Shown here piece after piece: positions 12,201 to 20,900 of a stretch of DNA of 55,373 bases; the stretch's first letter is position 1; each line of letters begins with the position of its first letter. The notes beneath the pieces are model-generated. The model did no database searches and had not been told where the DNA came from. It was given only the letters and a program-made list of their open reading frames with translations. A program made the position numbers and the translations under genes. Source of the DNA: a virus; the IMG/VR virus record IMGVR_UViG_3300027899_000016, positions 1-55,373 of that record; one strand, written 5' to 3'.

Positions 12201-15200
12201 TTTTAAATAGTTATAGAGCTCATTTGTCTTGTTAGTAAAGTATCCCTTGATCTCAGCCTTTATCTTCTTTGCTAGTTCAGGATCTGTTTTAAGATAGTCT
12301 TGTAATTTAACTCCAGGACTCTTAACCTTTTCTAGGATTTCATTTTGAGTATTTTCAGTTAGTATACCATCAAAGTAGACAAATGATTCACCAAAGGTTT
12401 TACCATTTTTAAACTCTCTGTTATAGCCAACATAGTTCTTAGCTTCAGGACTCTCATTGTAAATGTTAATTCTCTTGAGCTCAGAAGATAAATATGGAAT
12501 CATAATGGTCTCTATAGTATCAGCTTCACCGGCTGTATTTGGTAGAAGAGACTCAATATCAACATAGAGATGTGCATCTTTTTTATTTATAGCACTTGTA
12601 GCTATACCACCATCTATTTTCCAACCAAAAGATGAGTTCTTGGATCCAGGGCGCATTAGTTCTACTCTACCAGTCTTTAAGAACGTGTGCATCTCTTGGA
12701 TGAACTTACCTCTCTTATCTAAAGATGTAGTATTTGAACCTGTGATAGCACCATCTCTAATAGAACCATTTTGACCAATTATAGTATTAATTGTTTGAGT
12801 ACCAGAAATTGTCTCAACCATAACAGATCTATTAGGTCTCTTTGTATTATCTGGTAAGAACATTGATCTTATTGCAAGTGATGACTCTGCAAATGGGTTT
12901 ATAGAGGGATCAAGATGCTTTGCAGTTGAACCAAAACGGTACATATCAGTTCTACCATTAGCGGTATTTATAGCATCAGCAATAACTGTTAGTGAACTAT
13001 CATTAACATGTTCATTAACCCTATTCTTTTCAGGATTCTGTACTGAGAATGTAGAAGCAGTTGAACCAAATTTATTCTGTAGAGTTACAATTCTATCAAT
13101 CTGGGTACTTTGTTTAGATCCTTTTTTAAATACAAAACTATCCTTCAGACCTATTACTCCAGGATCTATACCATTCCTGAGTGCAGTAATTGGATTTCTC
13201 ATAAAATTATTAAGAATCCTTCTTGCTCCATCAGACATTGATCCAGCTTTCTGAGCATTATTTAGATCTTTAATTGTATCAAATATGTAACTAACACCAA
13301 AATATTTGGCATTATTGGGATCAGATAGTTCTTGTTTGATCTTACCAAGGTCATCTAAGTTGAAGCCCATAGCATTTAAGAACAAGAACTCACTGCCTGT
13401 TTTGAAGTTACCAGACCTATCTGAAAACTGTTCAATGATTTTATCAAGTTTTAGAATAGTATTGTTGTCAGCATCTCTTCTAGTAAATGCACTATCTAGT
13501 CTTGCTGCAAAACTAGCCTCAAACTTACGGATGGTATTACTAATATCAGTAGATGCATTAGTTACTTCTACTCCACTTGTTTCAGATCTAGTTATCTTTT
13601 TGTTTCCTTTATTATCAATCTCTTCATACTGATTTCTAAACACAGTAAGTTGCATGTATGGCACACGTGGTAAACTAAACACAGACCAGAAGGATGTAAC
13701 AATCCCAAATGATCTCATCTTGTTACCTATTGTACCCTCTGCACCAATTGATTCTGGATTCGGAAGTCTAAACTTAATAAGTTGTTCTAGTTCAGGATAT
13801 GTAGCAATAGCATCTTGAATGTTCTTGTACATCTGTCTAGGATCCTTAGTACTATTTGTTGCTCTTACAACAGCATTCCAGACCTTTTTGTAATTTGCAA
13901 GTTTCTTATAACCAAGTTTATTGTACTCATAGATTGGTTTTCCTCTAGAGTCTCTTGTAACTGCAAACAAACTTTTTAGAATATAGACTACTTCTTTATC
14001 TACAATCTCTAGCAAATTTACATCAGCACCCTTATCAAATTTCTGAGACTTAGTTGCATCTAATTGAGCATCTTCATCTTGAGTATCATTTTCTGGATCA
14101 GTTTCTTGAATCTTTACTTTTTTGGTCATTATATTAAATGAAGACTTCTCTTCAAAGTATTTAATAACCTTATCCCAGTTGTCTCTTGCCGCTTGTAAAA
14201 CTCTTAGATTGTCTAAGAGAGCAGCCTGATCATAGTCAACTTCAAAAGCACCTACTGTTCTATCTGGAAAGAGCTCAATATCTGTAAAAGAAGTATCATC
14301 ATCTTTTTCATATGCATCAAATTGGGCTTGAGCTTCTTCTAATGAATTTACAACAATGATGTCAACTGCATCTTTGTCTTTGGACTTAATAGTCTTATGA
14401 CTATAGTAGTCACCTATAATCTCAATAGTACCTTTGTATAGTTCACCTTTAATTCTTTCACCACTCTTGGTATCTAAATTAAGATTACTAAAGTCTTCAA
14501 CCTGACCTTTTAAGAAGATATACTTATCATCTCCCTCTTTACTCCTAATAATAGCAACAGCATTATCTTCAAGGTTCTGAAGTGTTTCAAATGAGTTAAA
14601 AGATTTAGCTGGCTTTACATTAAGTTGACCTTGTATGTTTTCAATATCTTTTAGAAATCTCTTTCTTGCAAAATCAAAGAACTGGCTCTTATTATTCTCA
14701 TTACTAATAATAGATATTGCTGCATCTAGAGCTCCCTTTTTCTCAAATGTATTGTCAACAACTGTTGATAGCAGTGAGTCTAGTGATTCAATAACAAGAG
14801 CAGAGTCAATCTCATCAAGAGCATCTTCTTGATTATTGTTGACTTGTTCTATACCACGGTTTAGCTCATCAAGTGCAACATTAGTAATTAATGGTGTATA
14901 GTTATTGAGCAGTGCTGGATTCTTAGATGCAAAGTATAAGTTTTGGAATAGCTCACCTGCAACACCTTCTGTTGCAAGTTCTTCACCCCTAATTAAATCA
15001 GCTGTAGAAGGTGTAATTCTAAATAACTTTTTGAGGAAGTTAAGTATTCTTCTAAAGAGTGTATTTCTTTTTGGTTGACCCTTAATTACTTTTGGATTAA
15101 GCGCATAAGATCTAAAATCTTCAGCTAACATTTCTTCTACTTCTCTTGCAGAGAGATTAGCATATTCAGGTTTTAGTTTTCTTACTTCATTATATAATGC

Positions 15201-17957
15201 AGTCTTCTCTTCTTTTGTTAGGAACAACTGAGAGAATACGTGCCATGCCTCATGATATGCGTCTACCATTGTGCCGCCTGTGGTTGGATTGATTAAGATA
15301 GCACCCATTTTACCGTCAAGGTCAAGGTTCATATCAGTAATTAATCTTGCACCAGCTGCAACAAACTTACCGTATACATTAGAGTTTACAATGTTAGCTG
15401 CAGGGAATAGTCTAATATATTTACTAAGTGGAGAGTTTTTCCACCACTTGATTGCATTTTCTACTTGTGCTGCAGTTACACCATTTGGTAGGCTAGCTGA
15501 TCTGTCTAGTTCAAAATTATCAATTAGGTCACTTATATCTGTTGAATCCTCAGGTTGATTAGTATATGGTGGATTAGTAATATTTACATCACCAGCTTTA
15601 GCCTGATCCTCTGTTACAGTTTTGCTAAATGGTTCTACTGATTCTACAGCTTCATCTTCAGCTGCTCTCTCTGCAGTTACAGTTTGAACAGGAATAGGTT
15701 CTCTTCTAGGTTCATTAGCACTAAAATCTCTTTCAGCAAGAGACCCCATATCATAAATTCTACCCTCTACTTCAGTATATGCTTTTACAGTATCTTTAAA
15801 TAAGAAACCATTATCAACTACATCTTTAACTTCAAGATAAACTTTATCACCTACTTGTGCCTTACTGCTTAGGTAGAACTTATGCACTCCCTCTTGACCA
15901 TCTATTCTTACATCTAATGTATAGGTTGGTATTTTATCTTTAGTTTGTGTTTCTCTAACTTCTACTACTTCTCCAGTAATACTTTTTGGATCAGCAAATA
16001 AAATTGCTTCAACCATCTTGTCTTTAAACTTACGGACTTCAGATCTATTATCTACTTCTTCAGATTGATCATTTGTAATTTCACCTAGTACTCCAGTTGG
16101 TAGACCAAATTTAACATAGGCATTGAATAATGGAACACCTTTTTTACCTAATATTATTTCTCCATCTTGTTGTCTCAAGAAGTCTATATAGTTTTTCTCT
16201 ACACGCTCCCCATCTACATAGTCCATATAGGTACCCTTACTTAATAGGGGCTGACTGTAATCAAACTTGGCTGCATAGTATTTTCCTGACTCAGAGGTCT
16301 TACCATTCATGAGAATTTCAAAGATCTTCTTCTTATTACTTTCTTTTAGATTCTTATCTTCTAGATTGAGTGTTGTGGATGGATTGACTTTTGAGTCACT
16401 TAATTCAACCTGTTTTCCTGTAAAAGCAAAGTACTTAAATGTAATCACATTAGTATCCCTATCAAAGTATACCTGATGTCTTCTAGTTGAATTGGGAATG
16501 TCTACTATCTCCTTTGCATAGAACTGACTATACCAGTCAAACTTTTGTGTAGGAGTTAGTTCATCTGAAGTTAGTACTTCAGCAATCTTGGTAGCTAAAT
16601 CTGATTTGATATCAGATCTATCTAGTTGTACTATTGTACCATTACCCAACTTTATAATAGTCTCACCACTACCAAAACCATAAGAAGGTTTATCTAGAGT
16701 TTGTATGTTACCAATAATTAGTTCACTAAGTGTTTTCCCATTAGATTCTCTTGCATAGAATGATTCAAGCTGATTTATCTTTAGGTTCTTGATACTAGTA
16801 TTAGATACACCCTCACTAGCTCCAGTAATTGGTAGAATGAACTTCTCACCCTTAATTAACTTTTGTCTTAGATCATATAGTTGTTTAGCCTCTGCTTGTT
16901 GTTCTGCTTCAATTTCTGCAGCAAATTGCTGTATGGTCTTACCAGTTTTTGCTTTGAATTCAACAGGGGTTGAGTACCCCATTTCTTTCATGCGTAGTCT
17001 AGCTTCTTCTGCTGGTAAGATAATTTTATTTTCTATACCATACATATTAGTAACTACATACTTACCACTACTATCTCGTCTTACTTCTCTAAGAGTCTGA
17101 TAAGCATACTTACCATTTTCTTTTGTAGTAATATTACCATCCTCATCAAAGTAAAGTGGTCTGCCTTGTTTATCTGAGATAACAAGCATGAACACCTCAC
17201 TTGGTAGGGTTACTTTTCCTGTACCCGTACCCTGGGCCTCAATAGAATTCATTCTAATTAGAAGATCAGATGTTTCTTTTGTCATCTGAGCATCTGGCAT
17301 TCTATTTAATGCAATTGGAACAAGAGTAATTTCTTGTCCCTGGTATATAGGATTACCTAGAGTTGTATCAAACTGAAAAGTAGTTCTATGTATTCTAGAG
17401 ATTGTATTGTAAATTCTTGTCTTATCTCTGTCAAGTCTTTCTACAGTAGTTTGTGTTTTCTTTGTTGGATCTAGAGTTATGAATTCCTGACCTGTTCCAG
17501 AAAAAATTGTTCTACTTTTTAGTTCAATCTCTTCAATCTCAGCATCCGGATCAATTGGATCTGATGTAGTTCCTACAGGATTGTTTGCTTTATAATTAGC
17601 CTCTGCAGCTAGCTCCTCAGGAGTAAGTGGTGCTAAACCTAAATACTTTTCAATAGCAGATAAACCTGTATCAACATTTCTAAAAGCTCTTGTAATTTGT
17701 CTTAGTTCTTCAATGGGCATATTCAAACTAAGTTCACCACCTAGTTGTGCTTCTACACTACCTATAATATATGGTATTTGTTGAATATACTGTATTGCTG
17801 CATCTCTTCCCTGTGCTTTTTCAAAACCATTGTACATATAATTTATGTACTGGTTTACATCAAAAGTTTCTCCGGCAGGAGTAGTAAGCATCTTTTTATA
17901 GACAGCATCTAAAAGTTTGATAATATTATCACGACCAAGGGTACAAGTAATTGCCAT
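3246..17957 (-). CDS. 4,903-residue multidomain protein with crAss-type virion RNA polymerase signature
   Basis: Probable virion-packaged DNA-dependent RNA polymerase of the double-psi beta-barrel class known from crAss-like phages (phi14:2 gp66 is the characterised member). The key sign is DFDVD at residues 2522-2526 within the context KSGGDFDVDKL, matching the DxDxD Mg-binding signature of that family. Around it, in order, I see an HEAWH zincin-type motif (902-906) with a downstream EExLAEDF; the polymerase core; a SLOG/MoCo-carrier-like segment with SGGQTGFDEAG (about 3461-3586, core Q3541-D3545); a degenerate EEAAHFW peptidase-like motif (H3680); an EIQND motif (4104-4108) like that of large polyvalent phage proteins; and an ASCH/PUA-like domain (about 4640-4755). 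No membrane segments were seen. The start ATG sits 3 bases after the upstream TAA. Polymerase assignment is fairly firm; the accessory domains are motif-level calls. It would be injected to transcribe early genes. Confidence 0.85.
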   Translation of the reverse strand: MAITCTLGRDNIIKLLDAVYKKMLTTPAGETFDVNQYINYMYNGFEKAQGRDAAIQYIQQIPYIIGSVEAQLGGELSLNMPIEELRQITRAFRNVDTGLSAIEKYLGLAPLTPEELAAEANYKANNPVGTTSDPIDPDAEIEEIELKSRTIFSGTGQEFITLDPTKKTQTTVERLDRDKTRIYNTISRIHRTTFQFDTTLGNPIYQGQEITLVPIALNRMPDAQMTKETSDLLIRMNSIEAQGTGTGKVTLPSEVFMLVISDKQGRPLYFDEDGNITTKENGKYAYQTLREVRRDSSGKYVVTNMYGIENKIILPAEEARLRMKEMGYSTPVEFKAKTGKTIQQFAAEIEAEQQAEAKQLYDLRQKLIKGEKFILPITGASEGVSNTSIKNLKINQLESFYARESNGKTLSELIIGNIQTLDKPSYGFGSGETIIKLGNGTIVQLDRSDIKSDLATKIAEVLTSDELTPTQKFDWYSQFYAKEIVDIPNSTRRHQVYFDRDTNVITFKYFAFTGKQVELSDSKVNPSTTLNLEDKNLKESNKKKIFEILMNGKTSESGKYYAAKFDYSQPLLSKGTYMDYVDGERVEKNYIDFLRQQDGEIILGKKGVPLFNAYVKFGLPTGVLGEITNDQSEEVDNRSEVRKFKDKMVEAILFADPKSITGEVVEVRETQTKDKIPTYTLDVRIDGQEGVHKFYLSSKAQVGDKVYLEVKDVVDNGFLFKDTVKAYTEVEGRIYDMGSLAERDFSANEPRREPIPVQTVTAERAAEDEAVESVEPFSKTVTEDQAKAGDVNITNPPYTNQPEDSTDISDLIDNFELDRSASLPNGVTAAQVENAIKWWKNSPLSKYIRLFPAANIVNSNVYGKFVAAGARLITDMNLDLDGKMGAILINPTTGGTMVDAYHEAWHVFSQLFLTKEEKTALYNEVRKLKPEYANLSAREVEEMLAEDFRSYALNPKVIKGQPKRNTLFRRILNFLKKLFRITPSTADLIRGEELATEGVAGELFQNLYFASKNPALLNNYTPLITNVALDELNRGIEQVNNNQEDALDEIDSALVIESLDSLLSTVVDNTFEKKGALDAAISIISNENNKSQFFDFARKRFLKDIENIQGQLNVKPAKSFNSFETLQNLEDNAVAIIRSKEGDDKYIFLKGQVEDFSNLNLDTKSGERIKGELYKGTIEIIGDYYSHKTIKSKDKDAVDIIVVNSLEEAQAQFDAYEKDDDTSFTDIELFPDRTVGAFEVDYDQAALLDNLRVLQAARDNWDKVIKYFEEKSSFNIMTKKVKIQETDPENDTQDEDAQLDATKSQKFDKGADVNLLEIVDKEVVYILKSLFAVTRDSRGKPIYEYNKLGYKKLANYKKVWNAVVRATNSTKDPRQMYKNIQDAIATYPELEQLIKFRLPNPESIGAEGTIGNKMRSFGIVTSFWSVFSLPRVPYMQLTVFRNQYEEIDNKGNKKITRSETSGVEVTNASTDISNTIRKFEASFAARLDSAFTRRDADNNTILKLDKIIEQFSDRSGNFKTGSEFLFLNAMGFNLDDLGKIKQELSDPNNAKYFGVSYIFDTIKDLNNAQKAGSMSDGARRILNNFMRNPITALRNGIDPGVIGLKDSFVFKKGSKQSTQIDRIVTLQNKFGSTASTFSVQNPEKNRVNEHVNDSSLTVIADAINTANGRTDMYRFGSTAKHLDPSINPFAESSLAIRSMFLPDNTKRPNRSVMVETISGTQTINTIIGQNGSIRDGAITGSNTTSLDKRGKFIQEMHTFLKTGRVELMRPGSKNSSFGWKIDGGIATSAINKKDAHLYVDIESLLPNTAGEADTIETIMIPYLSSELKRINIYNESPEAKNYVGYNREFKNGKTFGESFVYFDGILTENTQNEILEKVKSPGVKLQDYLKTDPELAKKIKAEIKGYFTNKTNELYNYLKQAPFVDKTLMDRLKFDNLTNEQREKTLVKAFMYNYWIHNMETSILFLGDIAQYDHKKQELHKRISGLISNGPRVRSDLDAQTFSQYLGETSYAASENMAPIMYKGYVNTAIMQEVQRESIYADVIRKGLTADYERRYKNRNIPNKEALIKERVEKEVAKYSADELKEADGQGYITFDAYRMLKVLQNKWSDPQENLYQRIVNKEDVKASEIIEMFPVYKLQNFGFVEGTVLPVTAMHKFALMPLIPSMIKGTDFESLHKQMMTENVHYATFESGSKVGHIAPTGSKADIVFEDAAQTIVKKNIKFTVNTIHAGFLKEAASVNSKYKGETVFSTQLRALITSGLYQQGQLVNKDYAPIVNEYKETVDFYTDLLKYELLNEIEYNKDGNKLVGKPDKFLKLIRENLERKDYPDHLLRQLQTNSDGTLKGDLSYFIDRKTIEKTILSIVEKRFVRQYVKGEPLVQVASTFSNGLITGGPRFEKPTDAERKKFLGTNNLPFYHPGEDGKTNAMKVAIALQGDFENLLNLKHIDGKPIETRQRLNEMIKNEKWLDTEDNRKKITMAAVRIPVQGLNSMEFMEVYEFLDPAAGNLIMLPTEIVAKSGGDFDVDKLTTFFPNIDKNGNLYKAPASNKDFMAEANKIKDKKARKKFIEQQKFATQNQFIDSIRSILELPENYAPLVRPNDTYILKDLADKLQDDVSTYDKFTKQNGEINMKGDKKILSPTTTLEPLYNLAKHEENLVGKAVLGIAAIENKLSPMFDAAGGKMPLTYKATKYVNGRYVVDTKNPAEYNMRLNLRHNKIGDHISISDTDTADGIDKIADVYSQGMNGWVDVEKDEWIFYIQGNYEIAPTFLYLIKAGVPVRDAAYFVSQPMIREFAEQQRLIGGDYGAILGIAPSASQFTKFQSARDVVNKYTARYLYAIMDGVRPDIEFNVEFRPVDDFREQPKPVMTKVKKRQLALEIQRGNINPFEIMRIYPEKGGPSKADIYFAPDLRNQLYYNAADFAIKKAERVDGNFSVDMMQDIIEGKKNVNDLNNEQIIAQMGMFLHFYEIQKQLMGLSAMKRLLKPDTKTYSNFQQVYLDDVNRDLLDENSKIDQVTKERLFKQSIVSSLFDKSIITDVAAPMMDLINNSITNNAIKEIIATRDISSFGIGTDGVVAFIDAYKDAIVNFIYQNYLSNFVDARGNIISVPETYRDANVTNNKALDNDAIYTDKGFIINLDNIKRDYREKAYLANSEAGTAYKNRDGLKPFNITEDPFTTEEQYIRYVLERAYQKTQGLTGLQLNQVSLMTVYNPSALTKNTEYSYTKMVLDLVDEFPGLRSEYPVLEQLSARASRDSYLLTLNDRDVVDGSTKSQYAANIRALGNPRIQKVRGDANNRISAIFSLLPKIAVYQHGNGTTPFGLELVVPQETVIAATRNAGDLFKLNYWTQDTLNLIFDKLVSVENNRKLFKNYLLTPVQINNPSNVRTNIEPSFDPEEIVGTVGQQTQPVTPTNQIDFQEDQNTGYSARTRINASADATIALATDFNSAGEKLTKSSVLAQNKMYIPIDASSIEVTAERVNRIVDMLNSVNAKTLNIAGNGIYTMRGKYTQAQIDNFTYGLLKAVTESPRLNNKIESVRSGGQTGFDEAGAKAGIRLGLPTIVLAPKGWKFRNISGVDISSESSFKSRFSNINSTASDELFGLDISNQQNLEFQTGTLNQVSNFLDAVGIEQRLVPEILSANGSVVDNALAVANFMQGTVDIIDQFEKRPLAWNKLPEEAAHFWYRLLKADSPLKKALWDAHETSVKNNELYRTQYGNLVSSPEDLTEESIGQLIAAAIKRVETRESTPEDNSFFTRFINFIKRVLGIYKQNETKEDIFEVAAIKILSSDLSDLMTWEEYLELSNQAFPDTAITEASIDPVDYAYFQDNLLITTDEEGNNLFAVADSPLFSTIEELDSWVYANTNYAQDSKQVIQQIEDQKKFVDRLLNKTYKRKTRYLRKTLNKLYSIYDKGMPSIPMYLQNVESRFATGSSLSLTKKLTPEERKDLETARDYQTITPTLKAIPQILTKYKKNPISLSEKLKVDGVKKEELALLQNVIEAIKAENPNKKSITAEEFVNEAYVFLETNYMLGFANELDHLDYMVYNTFEDTRLPSGDPVLHQKISLRFNDTYYKRAPHFSLAPSAFASLTAFPQDKSGRVAVLLHEIQNDQIETLREGTSRLKTLSNPLQKYVDEMTDVMKDAEAQVATGGFEILSNDPKHLNIFKSPVYQRVIDNRLKDDDFSYKQFRDLYQHDQIYLEQPSQYTDTIRRQQELLDGLYTQTRIVNSIRSTGGFEQFLSEDDKQMIKKAIEDANRTTGNNRQSFQFPEQVYKDMFSKIQKKFPAFNRAEFDTMFSQQYGGVIKPQYQPRTNRTQLNTSVNYFLKVVLPNAITNSLNKDIANKKQFVLSNIANRNKAYFVERMLKLTRDEYNVLVNNINYNYNELVRLRDEASAIALNERMAQDYDSNYGAWRLDSLKADSEELIKRATELSENQTEAIEAAKTDLEKLLNVELQYFMPLIHQVLQTHIKQYGKETPLFFTGSDATMLTQANPRTAQIYAGPEEVKYSREEVDMIKYKLAYDEQLTLKMNDYNIVVEKDRVTGDPIPQDEMDFALKALTEAKKNPQTNDDIIKRQVQLTQGSPISVGAIYTMLSKVPGVSLQYQPKIDGLKGSTGGYLVDLTNYNFNQPLLFGLDFSAQEKKENTYPRLTLAESDIKKIMNGTKTMTNRINALSTDSEFYTMDNGAIVKVKYLGEATVNNKTDIVTITNKETGSKTNRTLDQFAKSEGFKSAADFKKNNLLSASFMNKGQARQVYQVEPVNSVRSVSEGSVSPEANPEITEFNTYLEENNGVFPKEFNSSNGRRYLLNDNNLYDLVSPDGKTMYLRNMDLRTGKVERVPEVVVPVTEERKKQSIRDIKEMINLMSLDLAMAEDGYNIFQLMEDIKNATTMSEVERIEEIIRKYTC

Positions 17958-17960
17958 TGA

Positions 17961-20900
17961 TTAACAAATTTTTGAATTAAACACATCACTTTCTAGATCT
18001 TCAATCTTAGCATCTTTGATTCTATCTTCAACATTATTTATTTCTGTTTTGATAACCTCCTGCGTTAGATCAGAACTTTCTTTTAGTACTGCTTTAGTAT
18101 CATCAGTTTGTTTTACCACTGGTGCTTGGGGTTTGATTGCTGTGCTCATTTCTGTTTGAGAAGTTAATTGATTGAAAGTAATAAAGATACTGCTTTTGCC
18201 ATTGATTCTGCTAACATTTATTCCTTTATCTGTAATAGATGTAATAGTAATTGGGTCACCTGGAAGTGCCCAGAACCTACCATTATTGTCTGTCATGGGT
18301 TGTGTCACAACTCTATTAGCATATTGTTCTTTTGGAATACCGTTCTTTATAATATACTCAATTTCTGCTTTAGGTAATAGATTAATTGTAGAATCACTAT
18401 AGCCCATTAGGTTTAACTGATTTCTAAGATCTTTTTGTATACTAGTTACAACTTTGATTCCTGTAGCAGCTTGTGGACTACTTTGTACTTGTTGTGAAGT
18501 AGATTGTTGTTCAACAAGAACTGCAGTAGCACCAACAGCATCCTGCGGAGTAATCTCTACACCAGATAGTACATCAATAGTTCTTGTACTATTTCCCCCC
18601 GCATCATAGTCTAATGCAATTGGTAATACAGCAAGTGTTCTAGCTTTAAGACCATGAGTATTGTTTAGTAGGATTCTATATAATGATAACTGTTCTGTAT
18701 GCTGTTCACGTTTAGATTTACCAAACCTCTTAGATTCATATTTAACTAGGTTCTCACCTTCATATGTTTCAGCAAACTGATTACCTCTCATTGTTTTGAT
18801 GTCATAGATTCTCACATCACCATTTCTATCAAAGGTTAATAAATCTACAGTACCTGCAATACCAAGTTCATCATTGTATAGTACAACATTATTAGCTAAA
18901 ACTATTTCTCCTCTTGCATCAAGAGAGGCTTTAATAGTCTCTAGTCTGGCTTTGAGTTTTTCTATTTCTTCAACTGGAGCAAATGTATACTTACTAGTAT
19001 CTTTTAGTTTACCAGCAAAGAAGTCTCTAATATAATCATCAATAGCATTACCGAGAGTAGTAGAACTTGCAAGTAATAGTTTATTATTAATGTCTTTATC
19101 ACTATAACCTAGATCTTTAAGTCTTCTTGTATAGTCTTCCATAGACTCAGTTTCCAACTTAGGATCTTTGATCTCATCTTCTTTAGTGTAACTGGTAACC
19201 CGCATATACTCTTTACCAGTTCTGGTATTAATATACTTGGTACCATCTTCAGTCAGTTTAATGAAGGATGCATTTTTAAGAACTTCTCTGATAGTACTTC
19301 TTACAGAATCAAGTTTTTGTTCTTGTGCTGTAAGTGGTCTACCTGCTTTTTCACTTAGTGCTTGATCTAGATCAGCAATGTCAGCAAGGGAGAATGTAGA
19401 AATAATAGTTTTTTCTTCTTCATCTTCAAATACCTGTTCAACAGTTTGTGCCCTTACTTCAGTAGGAACTGGACTCTTAACGTCTCCGCTACTAATTGGT
19501 TCTCTAATAATATCTCCAGCAACCGGTTCAAGTAGATCATATAGATATCTAAGTTGATCTTGATACTTCTGTAGAGCTGCTTCTAGCTCCATCATTCTAT
19601 TTGTCTCTTGTTCTCTAACCTCATCTATGAACTCTACATTGTCCATAGTAGTATTGATATCTCTTTCTAGCTGGTTGACCTGTCTGCTAAGTTCTGCAAA
19701 GCCCTCTACCTTCATTTTACTGATGTCATCAGTAGCACGAATTAGTTCACCTAGATTAGCAGAAACTTCTTCATATCCAGTATTCTTTTTAAGTTTAGAA
19801 AGTGCAGAGTTTTGTTTTTTCCAGATACCTAGATACTCTTTTAAGTACTCTGTAGATCTTGCAATAGCATTTCTAAGAATCTCAATTAGTCTCTGGATTG
19901 TACCCATCTTCTTCTCAATCTTCTTGATCTTATTGCGGATATCAGTTTTAGTAAATAGATCAAACTTAGGGTCAGCTAATAGGTTTCTATAGTAGTCAGC
20001 CTGTTTTTTAAGATCTTTTCTAATAGCAGCTAGTTGTTCCTGTTGTTGTTTTAGTTCACGAACTCTATTCATGATATCATTAGCAATAGCAAACTCTCTT
20101 CTCAGTTGTTGTTTATAAAGACCTGATCTTTCTTTAATCTTACCAGATCTCTTTTTCTGATTAGCTTTAAGTAACTGTGCTGTAGTTTTGTCAAGTTGTT
20201 CTATCTTGTTAATCAGATCTTCAACTTGTATACCAGTAAGCTCTACAGTATTATCAAGTAACTGTTGTAGATATTCTAGTGTATCAGCTATCTCAGCCTC
20301 TTCTTTTTCAATTAGCTTCTTCTTCTCTTCAACTAGATCTATTCTTCTTTGTAGAGCTTGTTCTGCTAGCTTTTTACGCGTAGCAGTTTCAGCAGCAAGT
20401 TGTTCTGCGTCAGAAGAAAATTCTTTCTCGGCAACCTCAGCTTGTTCACCATAAGCTTCTACATCAGCAATGTATCTTCTCAGACGTGCGATGTTGAGCT
20501 CATCTATAAGTAGATCTTCTTTCTCTTCATCAGTTAGTTCTTTCTGTGATCTAATAGCATACTGTGATTCTAGATCTGCAAGAATTTCTTTAGCTTGTTC
20601 TAGAGTGTACATAGCCATATCCATCTCCTTGCCATTGTAGTCAATGATAGGTGGTATAATACTTATAGCCTGTTCTTCAAGCTTTCTAGCCTGCATTTCT
20701 TTATTGTAGTTCTCAATAACTTCTTTGGCTTTTGGATTTGTTCTAACAAACTCTTCAAATTTATTAAGGAGTTCCTCTTCAGTTAGTCTAGAATAAACAT
20801 CTATTAATGGTTCCCCATTCTCATCTTTGTTAATATAGTTTCCATCCTTATCTTGTTCTGCCACAAAGTCATTAAACTCAACTTGTAGATCTGTATATAA

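Noticed and set aside
3246-17957. An alternative genetic code with TAG or TGA read as an amino acid
   Set aside because: Frames of up to 4,903 codons contain no in-frame stop, and TGA ends two genes in overlaps that fit normal termination.
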